From positions 1 to 64,000 of the forward strand of contig JBCDBR010000001.1 of assembly GCA_039183205.1 (NCBI GenBank): a stretch of DNA of 64,000 nucleotides. Reading direction: 5' to 3'. A program made the translations under genes and the position numbers. Numbering within the stretch: position 1 is the first letter of the stretch; each line of letters starts with the position of its first letter. A model generated the notes under the pieces. It was not told where the DNA came from. It saw only the letters and a program-made list of their open reading frames with translations, and made no database searches. Source of the stretch: HKCCE3408 sp039183205 (GTDB taxonomy: Bacteria; Pseudomonadota; Alphaproteobacteria; Rhodobacterales; Rhodobacteraceae). Shown in pieces: positions 54,224 through 62,162 of this stretch.

Positions 54224-55528
54224 ATGCGTATTGCGATGATTGGGACCGGATATGTCGGTCTTGTCTCAGGTGTGTGTTTTTCCGACTTTGGTCATGACGT
54301 GGTCTGTGTCGACAAAGACCCACAGAAAATCGAGACGCTCGCGGCGGGCAAGGTTCCGATCTATGAGCCAGGTCTTGATGCGCTGATGATGCGCAACGTG
54401 GAAGCTGGCCGGCTGACATTTACCACAGAGCTTGCAGAGGCGGTGAATGGCGCTGACGCGGTTTTCATTGCCGTCGGAACACCGACGCGCCGCGGCGATG
54501 GCCATGCCGATCTGACCTATGTCGAGGCGGCCGCCCGCGAAGTGGCCCAATGCCTGACCGGGTATTGCGTCGTGGTGACAAAATCGACAGTGCCAGTCGG
54601 GACGAACCGCAAAGTCGAAGGCTGGATGCAGGATGCGGGCGCCACGGCAGCGTTCGATGTCGCATCCAACCCGGAATTTCTGCGCGAAGGTGCTGCAATC
54701 GATGATTTCATGCGCCCCGACCGGGTTGTCGTCGGCGTTGAAACGGATCGCGCAGCGCAAGTGATGGCCGATATCTACCGCCCGCTTTTCCTACGCGACT
54801 TTCCGATCGTGACCACCGACCTGGAAAGTGCCGAAATGATCAAATACGCCGCAAACGCATTTTTGGCGACGAAGATCACCTTCATCAACGAAATTGCCGC
54901 GCTGTGCGAAAAAGTTGGCGCGGACGTAAAGGAGGTTTCCAAGGGCATCGGGCTTGACGGTCGGATCGGCAACAAGTTCCTGCATGCCGGCCCCGGCTAT
55001 GGCGGGTCGTGCTTTCCGAAAGACACCTCTGCCCTTGCGCGCATCGGGCAAGAACATGCCGCGCCGCAAAACATCGTGGAAACCGTCATTCGGGTAAACG
55101 ATGGGGTAAAGCACCGGATGATCGAAAAGCTGCGGGTGCTCTGCGACGACAGCTTCAATGGCAAGACCGTGGCGGTGCTTGGGGTCACCTTTAAGCCGAA
55201 CACGGACGACATGCGCGATGCGCCCGCGCTGACCATCGTGCCCGCACTTGTCGGCGGCGGCGCAACCGTTCGTGTAGTGGACCCGCAGGGCCGACGCGAA
55301 GGTGAGGCGCTGCTCCCCGGTGTTGAATGGGTTGAGGACCCCTACGATGCCGCGCGCGAGGCCGACCTTTTGGTTATTCTAACAGAGTGGAACGAATTCC
55401 GCGCCTTGGACCTCGTCCGATTGCGCCAAAACATGCGCAAGGCCAGGCTTGCAGACCTCAGAAACATCTATTCCCAGTCAGATGTAACACAAGCTGGGTT
55501 CGACGCCTATTCCGCTGTCGGACGGTAA
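54224..55528 (+). CDS. ugd: UDP-glucose 6-dehydrogenase
   Basis: Oxidises UDP-glucose to UDP-glucuronate with two NAD+. The 434 residues start MRIAMIGTGYVGLVSGVCFS, with FIAVGTPTRRGDGHADLTYV, STVPVGTNRKV, NPEFLREGAAIDDFMRPDRV, and the catalytic cysteine in GPGYGGSCFPKDTSAL. The C-terminal VAVLGVTFKPNTDDMRDAPA is also diagnostic. With the upstream epimerase it forms a route UDP-Glc to UDP-GlcA to UDP-GalA. Confidence 0.95.
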   Translation: MRIAMIGTGYVGLVSGVCFSDFGHDVVCVDKDPQKIETLAAGKVPIYEPGLDALMMRNVEAGRLTFTTELAEAVNGADAVFIAVGTPTRRGDGHADLTYVEAAAREVAQCLTGYCVVVTKSTVPVGTNRKVEGWMQDAGATAAFDVASNPEFLREGAAIDDFMRPDRVVVGVETDRAAQVMADIYRPLFLRDFPIVTTDLESAEMIKYAANAFLATKITFINEIAALCEKVGADVKEVSKGIGLDGRIGNKFLHAGPGYGGSCFPKDTSALARIGQEHAAPQNIVETVIRVNDGVKHRMIEKLRVLCDDSFNGKTVAVLGVTFKPNTDDMRDAPALTIVPALVGGGATVRVVDPQGRREGEALLPGVEWVEDPYDAAREADLLVILTEWNEFRALDLVRLRQNMRKARLADLRNIYSQSDVTQAGFDAYSAVGR

Positions 55529-55570
55529 CGCCAAGCGGAGGTTTCGTGAAGATTCTAAGATACTAAAAAT

Positions 55571-55593
55571 GCTCCACTTTCTCGCTCCACTTT
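55571..55593. repeat. Direct repeat upstream of the small secreted-protein gene
   Basis: GCTCCACTTT occurs twice with a CTC spacer (period 13), about 190 bases before the downstream ATG and just 3' of ugd. The repeat is exact. It could be a tandem binding site for a response regulator or other dimer. No family match by eye. Confidence 0.35.
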
Positions 55594-55661
55594 TTAATCG
55601 AATGTTCACATAGATCACGTCTTCTCGCGGTGTTCTGTCGCGATGACCACGTTCCGGCGAG

Positions 55662-55690
55662 GCCGGTTGAGACAACCGCGTCCAACCGGC
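55662..55690. other. Hairpin with two alternative pairings in the leader of the small secreted-protein gene
   Basis: GCCGGTTG can pair either with CAACCGGC across a 13-base loop or, through GGTTG, with a nearer CAACC across a 3-base loop; the two pairings exclude each other. It lies about 85 bases before the start codon of the downstream gene. This is typical of switchable leaders but not proven. Confidence 0.4.
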
Positions 55691-55774
55691 AGGTATTGGT
55701 CGTGGCCAGACGGAAACGGTCACGAAAACAAACCCTCCGGAACCCCGGGACACCCTGCTTGGAAAGGATACGTT

Positions 55775-56101
55775 ATGAAGAAATTTGCAATCGCCGCTGG
55801 CCTTGTCGCCGCTCTCGCCGCGCCAGCTTTGGCTGACGGCCATGCCCGCCAAGTTGCGATCATGGTCTTCAACTCGACCGAGGATAATCCAACCGAACTG
55901 ACGGCCATGACATCGGAACCGATGTTCGTTGACGTCACGCAGGATTCGACCTTGGCGGAAGTGCTCGATCAAATCAACATGACCTCGGCGATGTCGGACG
56001 ATCAGATCGGCAACATGTTCCTGACAATCGTCGGCAACACGAACCACGCGCAGGAAATCTTCGACGTTCTAGAAGAAGAGATGAGCGACGGCGAAAGATA
56101 A
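55775..56101 (+). CDS. Small secreted protein, 108 residues
   Basis: Starts MKKFAIAAGLVAALAAPALA, a clear signal peptide cleaved about residue 20, then a mature acidic 88-residue protein: FNSTEDNPTELTAMTSEPMF, VDVTQDSTLAEVLDQINMTS and IFDVLEEEMSDGER. Several MTS/MT-x-S repeats and Asn/Asp richness are visible. GGAAAGGATACG is the Shine-Dalgarno. Function unknown; family not recognised. It stands alone in its unit, with a structured leader before it and a strong hairpin after it, suggesting high expression. ugd lies upstream and kpsF is convergent. Confidence 0.78.
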   Translation: MKKFAIAAGLVAALAAPALADGHARQVAIMVFNSTEDNPTELTAMTSEPMFVDVTQDSTLAEVLDQINMTSAMSDDQIGNMFLTIVGNTNHAQEIFDVLEEEMSDGER

Positions 56102-56136
56102 GCGACAGCGAAGAAGCAGTCGAAAAAATTCGTAAC

Positions 56137-56158
56137 ACCCGCCCAGCTCTGGGCGGGT
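56137..56158. terminator. Intrinsic-type terminator after the small secreted-protein gene
   Basis: A perfect stem ACCCGCCCAG/CTGGGCGGGT with a 2-base loop is followed by CTTCC on the plus strand and by GTTACG on the minus strand. It lies 36 bases after the stop codon and just before the convergent kpsF stop, so it may serve both directions. Confidence 0.72.
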
Positions 56159-56165
56159 CTTCCGT

Positions 56166-57125
56166 CTAGGCGATGCCGGCGCGCAGGCAATCATGCAAAT
56201 GTATCAGCCCGAGCGGTCGCATCGCGTCATCGGTCACAAACAACGCCGTAATTTTGCGATTTGACATAAGCGCAAGGGCTTCGGCGGCCAGCTCGCTGGC
56301 ACCGATCACCAAAGGTGGCCGGCTCGCGACCTCACCGGCGGTCGACGTCGTCAAACGGTCGACGTTTCGGCGCAGGTCCCCATCGGTCACAACCCCGACA
56401 AGAAGGCCGTCGCGCGTTACACCTGTGACGCCAAAACTCTTTTCCGTCATGACAATCAGCGCCTCGGGCATGGGCGTGTCTTCCGGCACAAGCGGGAGCT
56501 CGTCTTGGCCGTGCATCAATTGACCGACCCTGGCAAGCCGCGCGCCGATCCGCCCGCCAGGATGCAACGCTTGAAATGCGTCGGCATTAAAGCCGCGCAA
56601 TTCCATCGCCGACATGGCCAAGGCATCGCCCAATGCCATCGTCAGCGTGGTGGATGTGGTGGGCGCGAGACCGTAGATACAGGCCTCCTCAACCGGAGGG
56701 ATCAAAAGCTCATAGCGCGCCGCTTGCATCAGGGTCGATTCTGCGACCCCTGAGACACCGACCATCGGAATGCTAAACCTCGCCACATGCGCGATAACAT
56801 CGCGCAATTCGGCGGTTTCACCTGAGTTTGAGACAAGGATTACCAAATCGCCATCCGTGATCATGCCAAGATCGCCGTGGCTTGCCTCGGCGGGATGAAC
56901 GAATGTTGACGGCGTGCCCGTAGAGGCGAATGTCGAGGAGATTTTCCGCGCAACCAGACCGGATTTCCCGATCCCGGACAGGACCACCCGGCCTTTGGTT
57001 GCCAAAATCGCGTCGACCACGGCCGCAAAGTCAGAAGGCATGGCGTCAGCCAGGCCCGAAACCGCAGCGCCTTCGATGCGCAATACGCGTTGCGCAATTT
57101 CCAGAGGTGTTTGTTCCGTCGACAT
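56166..57125 (-). CDS. kpsF: Arabinose-5-phosphate isomerase (KpsF/GutQ/KdsD family)
   Basis: Interconverts D-ribulose-5-P and D-arabinose-5-P, the precursor of KDO for lipopolysaccharide or capsule. The 319 residues show an SIS domain (VVLSGIGKSGLVARKISSTF; VHPAEASHGDLGMITDGDLV, then ILVSNSGETAEL) and two CBS domains (EALIVMTEKSFGVTGVTRDG; LLVGVVTDGDLRRNVD; ITALFVTDDAMRPLGLIHLH). A long in-frame N-terminal extension is spurious because it overlaps the Nudix gene. Conserved His and Glu of the active site are present. Confidence 0.92.
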   Translation of the reverse strand: MSTEQTPLEIAQRVLRIEGAAVSGLADAMPSDFAAVVDAILATKGRVVLSGIGKSGLVARKISSTFASTGTPSTFVHPAEASHGDLGMITDGDLVILVSNSGETAELRDVIAHVARFSIPMVGVSGVAESTLMQAARYELLIPPVEEACIYGLAPTTSTTLTMALGDALAMSAMELRGFNADAFQALHPGGRIGARLARVGQLMHGQDELPLVPEDTPMPEALIVMTEKSFGVTGVTRDGLLVGVVTDGDLRRNVDRLTTSTAGEVASRPPLVIGASELAAEALALMSNRKITALFVTDDAMRPLGLIHLHDCLRAGIA

Positions 57126-57203
57126 GGCAGCGCCCTTATCCCACCTACTGGCGATTGAACAGGGCTTCGGTGTTCGATAGAGCAACCACGTGGAGTGTTG
57201 ACC

Positions 57204-57662
57204 ATGAACCGGCGTTTCGGCCCGCCGCCCAATGCAGATCGTTACTACGTCCCACGGCCCGGGGCCTACGCGGTGGTCGTCGCGCCCGGCGGGCTGTTGG
57301 TTACATTCCAAGAACGTCCCAAACCCGAATTCCAGCTGCCGGGCGGCGGGATTGATCCGGGCGAATCCTCACTGCCAGCCTTGCGGCGCGAAATCCTGGA
57401 GGAGACCGGATTTACAATCCAACGGCCCCGGCGCTTGGGCATGTTTCATCGCTTCACCTACATGCCGGAATATGATGTATGGGCGCAAAAGCAATGCCAC
57501 ATTTACCTTGCGATGGTCGGGCGCAAACTGGGCCCTCCGCAAGAACCGGGGCATCTCGCCATCGTCATTCCGTGGGATACCGCGCGCAGCGCTCTGGCCG
57601 TTGATGGCGATCGCTATTTCGTGGGCCTAGCCGGAGCCGTTTTGAGGGGTGGGCGCAGCTAG
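57204..57662 (+). CDS. Nudix hydrolase
   Basis: A 152-residue Nudix protein beginning MNRRFGPPPNADRYYVPRPG. The Nudix box is GGGIDPGESSLPALRREILE followed by ETGF, with all catalytic Glu residues. The C-terminal part (MFHRFTYMPEYDVWAQKQCH) is not specific to a known substrate. A GGAG site lies 9-12 bases before this ATG. It overlaps the 3' end of the receiver-phosphatase gene by 36 bases (opposite strand) and diverges from kpsF. Confidence 0.86.
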   Translation: MNRRFGPPPNADRYYVPRPGAYAVVVAPGGLLVTFQERPKPEFQLPGGGIDPGESSLPALRREILEETGFTIQRPRRLGMFHRFTYMPEYDVWAQKQCHIYLAMVGRKLGPPQEPGHLAIVIPWDTARSALAVDGDRYFVGLAGAVLRGGRS

Positions 57663-58934
57663 CGCTTCAATCATCACACCAGACACATCATCGCCGAAAT
57701 CCTCGGTGCCAGCGGCCTCGGTCAGCTTCGACACCAACGCCCCAAGTAACTCGGTTGGAGCCCCGCGATGGTTCATTCGCGCAAAGATGGCCTCCAGCTC
57801 AGCCTCCCCAAGCATGTCCCCGTTGGGCAACACGCATTCGGTGAAGCCATCGGTGTGAAGAAACAACTGATCGCCAGGGTTTAGCGTCAGCCGGACGGCC
57901 TGGTATTCGGCGTTAAAGACCAGGCCGACGGGCAGGCCAGCTTGCCCGACACGTTCGACCTGACCGTCGGCGCGGCGGATCAGCGGATGCGGGTGGCCCG
58001 CTTGGACCAGTTCAATCTCGGCATGCTGTTCATCCACAATGACCAGCGCAAGCGTCAGGTAAAGCTCGGTATCGATGTCAGCCAGCAGGCGATCATTGAT
58101 GGCTCGTGTTATATCGACACCGTTCCGCGGAATAGGTTGACCTGCCTGATCCCGGGTTATGGCAACGCCACCGATATCGGCCGATTGGGAAAACATTCCG
58201 GCCAATCGCGCGGACAGGAGCGCCGACGCGACCCCATGTCCTGATACGTCAATTGAATAAAGGCCCAATCGTCCGGGACCGGCAGCAAAATGACCAACCA
58301 AATCGCCGCCGACCTTGCCCGCGGATCGCAAAAGAAATCCGGCGTGGAAACCGCCGAACCGGCATTCCTCGGTCGGCAACAGCGCCTGTTGCAACATCCG
58401 CGCCTGACTGAGGTCGCGTTCAACCGCGGCATATACGGCGCTCAGCTCGTCCAACGCATCGGAGGTTGCTTGATTTTGCGCCAACAATTGCGCCTGCATC
58501 TCGACAATTCGGATCCCAGCCCGGATACGCGCGCGCAATTCGTGCGGATTGACCGGTTTTGCCAGAAAATCGTCCGCCCCGACCTCGAGAACATGTGCCG
58601 GCGCGTTTCGATCCTTCAGCGATGTCAGGATCAAAATATAGACGTAATGCGTCCGGGTGACGGCGCGTACTTGCTTGCAAAACTCCGGACCCGACATTTC
58701 GGGCATCATCCAGTCGCAGACGACGACGGTGGGGCGGGCATCGTCGAGGATATTTAGCGCGTCCTGCGCGCTCCCGGTACACACCGCGTCATACCCAGAG
58801 CGTTTCAAGATCGACTTCAGCAGCTGGAGTTGTGCGGCACTGTCGTCCACCAGCAGAACGCGAAGGTCCGAAAGGGCCTTTTCGATCCCGGTCGCGGGAT
58901 CGTCGCCAGCAGTTAACGGCGTGTTGATGGTCAC
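57627..58934 (-). CDS. Receiver domain - PP2C (SpoIIE/RsbU-type) serine phosphatase
   Basis: A 435-residue response-regulator phosphatase. Residues about 20-140 are a receiver domain: LRVLLVDDSAAQLQLLKSIL, VVVCDWMMPEMSGPEF with the phospho-Asp in VCDW, ILTSLKD and GADDFLAKPVNPHEL with the conserved Lys. A coiled linker follows (MQAQLLAQNQATSDALDELS). The PP2C-type domain has LPTEECRFGGFHAGFLLRSA, VGGDLVGHFAAG (GGD), YSIDVSGHGVASALLSARLA, HTDGFTECV and DDVSGVMIEAL. The GTG start has GAGGG 8 bases upstream. No STAS or RsbW gene is nearby; an Hpt protein gene is divergent from it. Confidence 0.88.
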   Translation of the reverse strand: MTINTPLTAGDDPATGIEKALSDLRVLLVDDSAAQLQLLKSILKRSGYDAVCTGSAQDALNILDDARPTVVVCDWMMPEMSGPEFCKQVRAVTRTHYVYILILTSLKDRNAPAHVLEVGADDFLAKPVNPHELRARIRAGIRIVEMQAQLLAQNQATSDALDELSAVYAAVERDLSQARMLQQALLPTEECRFGGFHAGFLLRSAGKVGGDLVGHFAAGPGRLGLYSIDVSGHGVASALLSARLAGMFSQSADIGGVAITRDQAGQPIPRNGVDITRAINDRLLADIDTELYLTLALVIVDEQHAEIELVQAGHPHPLIRRADGQVERVGQAGLPVGLVFNAEYQAVRLTLNPGDQLFLHTDGFTECVLPNGDMLGEAELEAIFARMNHRGAPTELLGALVSKLTEAAGTEDFGDDVSGVMIEALAAPTPQNGSG

Positions 58935-59086
58935 TGGCGCAGCCCTCGATACGATCACGCGACAGAAATCATGGCACAGCTTAACTCCGCATGAATGATC
59001 GATTTTGCCGAAAAATTGCGGGCGCGATTGCAGAAAATTAAGGCTTGCATGCGTATTCGACGCGAGCACATAGCAGGGTCGGATAG

Positions 59087-59395
59087 ATGATCGATTGGGA
59101 CCGCGTCGAAGAGCTCCGTGATGAAATTGGCGACGACGACTTTGTCGAGGTCGGCCGCCTGTTTTTATCCGAGATTGAATCCAAGCTGGCCGAAATGGGC
59201 ACGGCGTCAGCCTTTAGTTCGGCGGATTTTCACTACTTGCGCGGCTCAGCCGCCAATTTGGGCTTTATCGAATTTGCGCAATGCTGCGCCGCGGCTGAAA
59301 GCGAAGCGAAATCCAACGGCCCGGTCAATTTTGCCGAGGTGAAGCAAAGCTTCGCGCGTGCGCGCGCGGAGATTGGCGCCCTCTTCAGCGATTAA
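59087..59395 (+). CDS. Hpt (histidine phosphotransfer) domain protein
   Basis: A 102-residue protein consisting of an Hpt four-helix domain. The motif DFHYLRGSAANLGFIEFAQC contains the phospho-accepting His in HxLRGSAANLG. It starts MIDWDRVEELRDEIGDDDFV, with the acidic helix typical of small Hpt modules. It is divergent from the receiver-phosphatase, with about 150 bases between; this pairing suggests a phosphorelay. Its stop overlaps that of the membrane-protein gene on the other strand. Confidence 0.9.
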   Translation: MIDWDRVEELRDEIGDDDFVEVGRLFLSEIESKLAEMGTASAFSSADFHYLRGSAANLGFIEFAQCCAAAESEAKSNGPVNFAEVKQSFARARAEIGALFSD

Positions 59396-60174
59396 TTGAG
59401 CTCCCGGCCCTCGATGCGGTTGCCGTATAAAGTGGTCAAAAGCGCCAGGTTCATCAGCGTTTGGATCCAGTAGACGGCGGCCAAAAGAAGCGCGAAGACC
59501 GGGTTTGATGGCAGCAAGATCAGCACCTGCGTGATCATAGTGAAGATCACGGCAAAGCCTATAATTGGCACCAAAATTTCGCCCGAAACCTCGCTGGTGG
59601 CGTCCCAGCTTTCTCGGAAGGTCAATTTGCGATCTATGGCTCGGGCGGGTAAAATCAGCGCCCACCGTACAAAAAGCCAACTCATAAGCATGTTGACCGC
59701 AATGCCAAAGAAAAGCCCAACCGCGAAATTTCCCGTGGCAAGCAGCCCACCAAACAGGAGGCTGATCGGGATCAAGGCCGCAAAAAGGGCCAAGCCGATC
59801 AGGATCGTACGCCCGAGATAGCCAAGGGTGCGGCCGGCGGAAAACGGCGGCAACCAGGGCGATAACTCCTCGGTCAAAACGTATCGGTGCCACGCCACAG
59901 CAACCCAGGAAAACAAAACCGCACCCAAAATTACCAAAACGAAGGCACGCCCGGCAAACCCAGCCATAGCGGCAAATTCCTCCTCCGAAGGAACCGGTTG
60001 CGCCGGGTCAGCAAACTGCGATGCGAAAAGGCCCATCACGGCAAACCCGTCTGTGGCCCAGTAAAACGCGATGCCAAATAGAATTGCGGGCACCAGCGAT
60101 ATGCGCAAAGCTTGGCTGAGATTGCCAAAGACCTGATTGACCACGTGGCGAAACAGCCGAATACCGTAATCCAA
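59392..60174 (-). CDS. Conserved hypothetical membrane protein
   Basis: A 260-residue integral membrane protein with about six hydrophobic helices, among them ALRISLVPAILFGIAFYWAT, AFVLVILGAVLFSWVAVAWH, ILIGLALFAALIPISLLFGG and AVGLFFGIAVNMLMSWLFVR. Loops are moderately charged; SPWLPPFSAGRTLGYLGRT is a short soluble stretch. I do not recognise a family with a known function; the shape recalls DUF-type proteins of six helices. It is divergent from argG. Confidence 0.75.
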   Translation of the reverse strand: MDYGIRLFRHVVNQVFGNLSQALRISLVPAILFGIAFYWATDGFAVMGLFASQFADPAQPVPSEEEFAAMAGFAGRAFVLVILGAVLFSWVAVAWHRYVLTEELSPWLPPFSAGRTLGYLGRTILIGLALFAALIPISLLFGGLLATGNFAVGLFFGIAVNMLMSWLFVRWALILPARAIDRKLTFRESWDATSEVSGEILVPIIGFAVIFTMITQVLILLPSNPVFALLLAAVYWIQTLMNLALLTTLYGNRIEGRELN

Positions 60175-60253
60175 AGGGACCTCCCGATGCTTGCCCCGCC
60201 TCTGAAAACCCGTTAGCCCCGGAGCCTGTCAAGGCGCGTTCGAAGGAGGGGTG

Positions 60254-61471
60254 ATGTCGGCTCCAAAAAAAGTGGTTCTGGCCTATTCCGGCGGGCTGGA
60301 TACGTCAATTATCCTGAAATGGCTACAGACTGAATACGGCTGTGATGTGGTGACGTTCACGGCCGATTTGGGTCAGGGTGAGGAACTGGAGCCCGCGCGC
60401 GCCAAAGCCGAGATGATGGGCGCGTCCAAGATCTATATCGAAGATGTGCGCGAGGAATTTGTCCGCGACTTCGTCTTTCCAATGTTCCGCGCAAATACTC
60501 TTTACGAAGGGCATTATTTGCTGGGTACCTCGATTGCGCGTCCCCTGATCACAAAAAGACTGATCGAGATCGCAGCCGAGGAGGGGGCCGATACGGTGTC
60601 CCACGGGTCGACCGGCAAGGGGAACGATCAGGTGCGCTATGAACTGGCGGCCTACGCGCTCAATCCCGATATTAAGGTCATCGCACCGTGGCGTGAATGG
60701 GACCTAACCAGCCGCACGAAGCTGATCGAATTCGCAGAGCAGCACCAAATCCCAATTGCGAAGGACAAACGGGGCGAGGCTCCGTTTTCCGTCGATGCAA
60801 ACCTGTTGCACACCTCCTCTGAGGGCAAAGTGCTTGAGGATCCGGCCGAAGAGGCGCCCGATTACGTCTATCAACGCACCGTAGACCCCGAGGACGCCCC
60901 GGACACGCCGGAAATGGTGGAGATCACATTCGACCGTGGCGATGCTGTCGCAATCGACGGCGAGGCATTGTCGCCGGCAAGTATCCTGGCGCGGCTAAAT
61001 GCGCTTGGGGGCCGGCATGGCGTTGGCCGGCTCGATCTTGTGGAAAACCGGTTTGTCGGGATGAAATCCCGCGGCATCTATGAAACGCCCGGCGGGACAA
61101 TCCTGCTCGAGGCCCATCGAGGGATCGAACAGATCACGCTCGACAGCGGCGCGGGACACCTAAAAGACAGCCTGATGCCGCGCTATGCGGAGCTGATTTA
61201 CAACGGGTTTTGGTTCTCGCCCGAACGCGAAATGCTGCAAGCGGCGATCGACAAAAGCCAAGAACATGTGTCCGGCACCGTGCGTGTGAAGCTGTTCAAA
61301 GGTGCGGCCCGAACCGTCGCGCGCTGGTCGGACAGATCGCTTTATTCCGAGGCGCATGTCACGTTCGAAGAAGATGCCGGGGCGTATGACCAAAAGGATG
61401 CGCAAGGTTTCATTCAACTCAATGCGCTGCGGCTTAAGTTGTTGGCGGCACGGGCACGGCGGCTCGGCTAG
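60254..61471 (+). CDS. argG: Argininosuccinate synthase
   Basis: Joins citrulline and aspartate with ATP to make argininosuccinate. The 405 residues start MSAPKKVVLAYSGGLDTSII (ATP pyrophosphatase P-loop YSGGLDTS), then TFTADLGQGEELEPARAKAE, VSHGSTGKGNDQVRYELAAY, and WREWDLTSRTKLIEFAEQHQ. Normal length. A strong GGAGGGG site precedes a GTG-ATG pair; the ATG is chosen. A GNAT gene follows, starting one base inside the stop. Confidence 0.96.
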   Translation: MSAPKKVVLAYSGGLDTSIILKWLQTEYGCDVVTFTADLGQGEELEPARAKAEMMGASKIYIEDVREEFVRDFVFPMFRANTLYEGHYLLGTSIARPLITKRLIEIAAEEGADTVSHGSTGKGNDQVRYELAAYALNPDIKVIAPWREWDLTSRTKLIEFAEQHQIPIAKDKRGEAPFSVDANLLHTSSEGKVLEDPAEEAPDYVYQRTVDPEDAPDTPEMVEITFDRGDAVAIDGEALSPASILARLNALGGRHGVGRLDLVENRFVGMKSRGIYETPGGTILLEAHRGIEQITLDSGAGHLKDSLMPRYAELIYNGFWFSPEREMLQAAIDKSQEHVSGTVRVKLFKGAARTVARWSDRSLYSEAHVTFEEDAGAYDQKDAQGFIQLNALRLKLLAARARRLG

Positions 61472-61929
61472 TGCTGGAATTGCGGCCTCCTACGCGGCAT
61501 ACGCTGCGCCGGTTGTGGAAACTCGACGTTGCCGAGGGCCAGCAGAACTTTGTCGCGCCAAATCTGGTCACGCTCGCCCAAGCACCGTTTGAGGGCGGGG
61601 CCTATCCGTTCGGTATCTGGAATGGCGACGAACCGATCGGGTTCCTGGCCATTATCGATATGCGCCAAATCCACGAACTCGAAGACGGTGACGACCCAAA
61701 CTCCGCATTTTTGTGGCGGTTGATGATTGCCGCACCCTTTCAGGGCCGGGGCTATGGCCGCTTCGCGGTGGGCCTGTGTTTCGACTGGGCAAGGGGGATG
61801 TGCCTGCCCCGCATGGTGACGTCTGCGGTCGAAGGAAACGACGTCGCGCTCCGGCTTTATGAAAGCGCGGGGTTCGCCCGGACGGGCCGTGTAATCGATG
61901 GCGAGATCGAGCTTTCGCGTCGATTGTGA
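61471..61929 (+). CDS. GNAT family N-acetyltransferase
   Basis: A 152-residue acetyltransferase. Its motif A is LMIAAPFQGRGYGRFAVGLC with QGRGYG for acetyl-CoA, and motif B is VTSAVEGNDVALRLYESAGF. The N-terminal part (RRLWKLDVAEGQQNFVAPNL) matches the SpeG/RimJ-like group only loosely. The GTG start shares a base with the argG stop (TAGTG), indicating coupling. Acceptor substrate unknown. Confidence 0.85.
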   Translation: MLELRPPTRHTLRRLWKLDVAEGQQNFVAPNLVTLAQAPFEGGAYPFGIWNGDEPIGFLAIIDMRQIHELEDGDDPNSAFLWRLMIAAPFQGRGYGRFAVGLCFDWARGMCLPRMVTSAVEGNDVALRLYESAGFARTGRVIDGEIELSRRL

Positions 61930-61948
61930 CGCGAGATGCACGGGAAAA

Positions 61949-62008
61949 GGGCAGCGCCCAGCGGCACTGCCCCTACTCATCACCCACACGCCCGCCCCGG
62001 CGGGGTGT
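61949..62008. other. Two strong hairpins in the convergent gap after the argG-GNAT unit
   Basis: The first pairs GGGCAG-c-GCC with GGC-a-CTGCCC around a 4-base loop and has a TTTT run on its minus-strand side. The second, at 61986-62008, pairs ACAC-CCCGCC with GGCGGG-GTGT, one bulged G. Neither is followed by a T-run on the plus strand. They may end transcription from either side or be parts of a small RNA. Confidence 0.38.
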
Positions 62009-62137
62009 TGTCACCACTCGTTACGCAACCGCTGTTCAAAGGGCGCCGGACTTTGCGCGGCGCTATGGCAAGGGCTAAAACGGGGTCGTCTGACGCACCC
62101 GACACTCGCAACATCTCTGTCCCTTCGTAGTGCGAAA

Positions 62138-62161
62138 GGGCTTTAGGAATGGTGAAAGCCC
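62138..62161 (-). terminator. Terminator of the dienoyl-CoA reductase gene
   Basis: The stem GGGCTTT/AAAGCCC with a 10-base loop begins right after the stop codon on the minus strand and ends in AAAGCCCTTTCGC, with a short T-run. A good match to an intrinsic terminator, and the first of the hairpins met by minus-strand transcription. Confidence 0.62.
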
Positions 62162-62162
62162 G

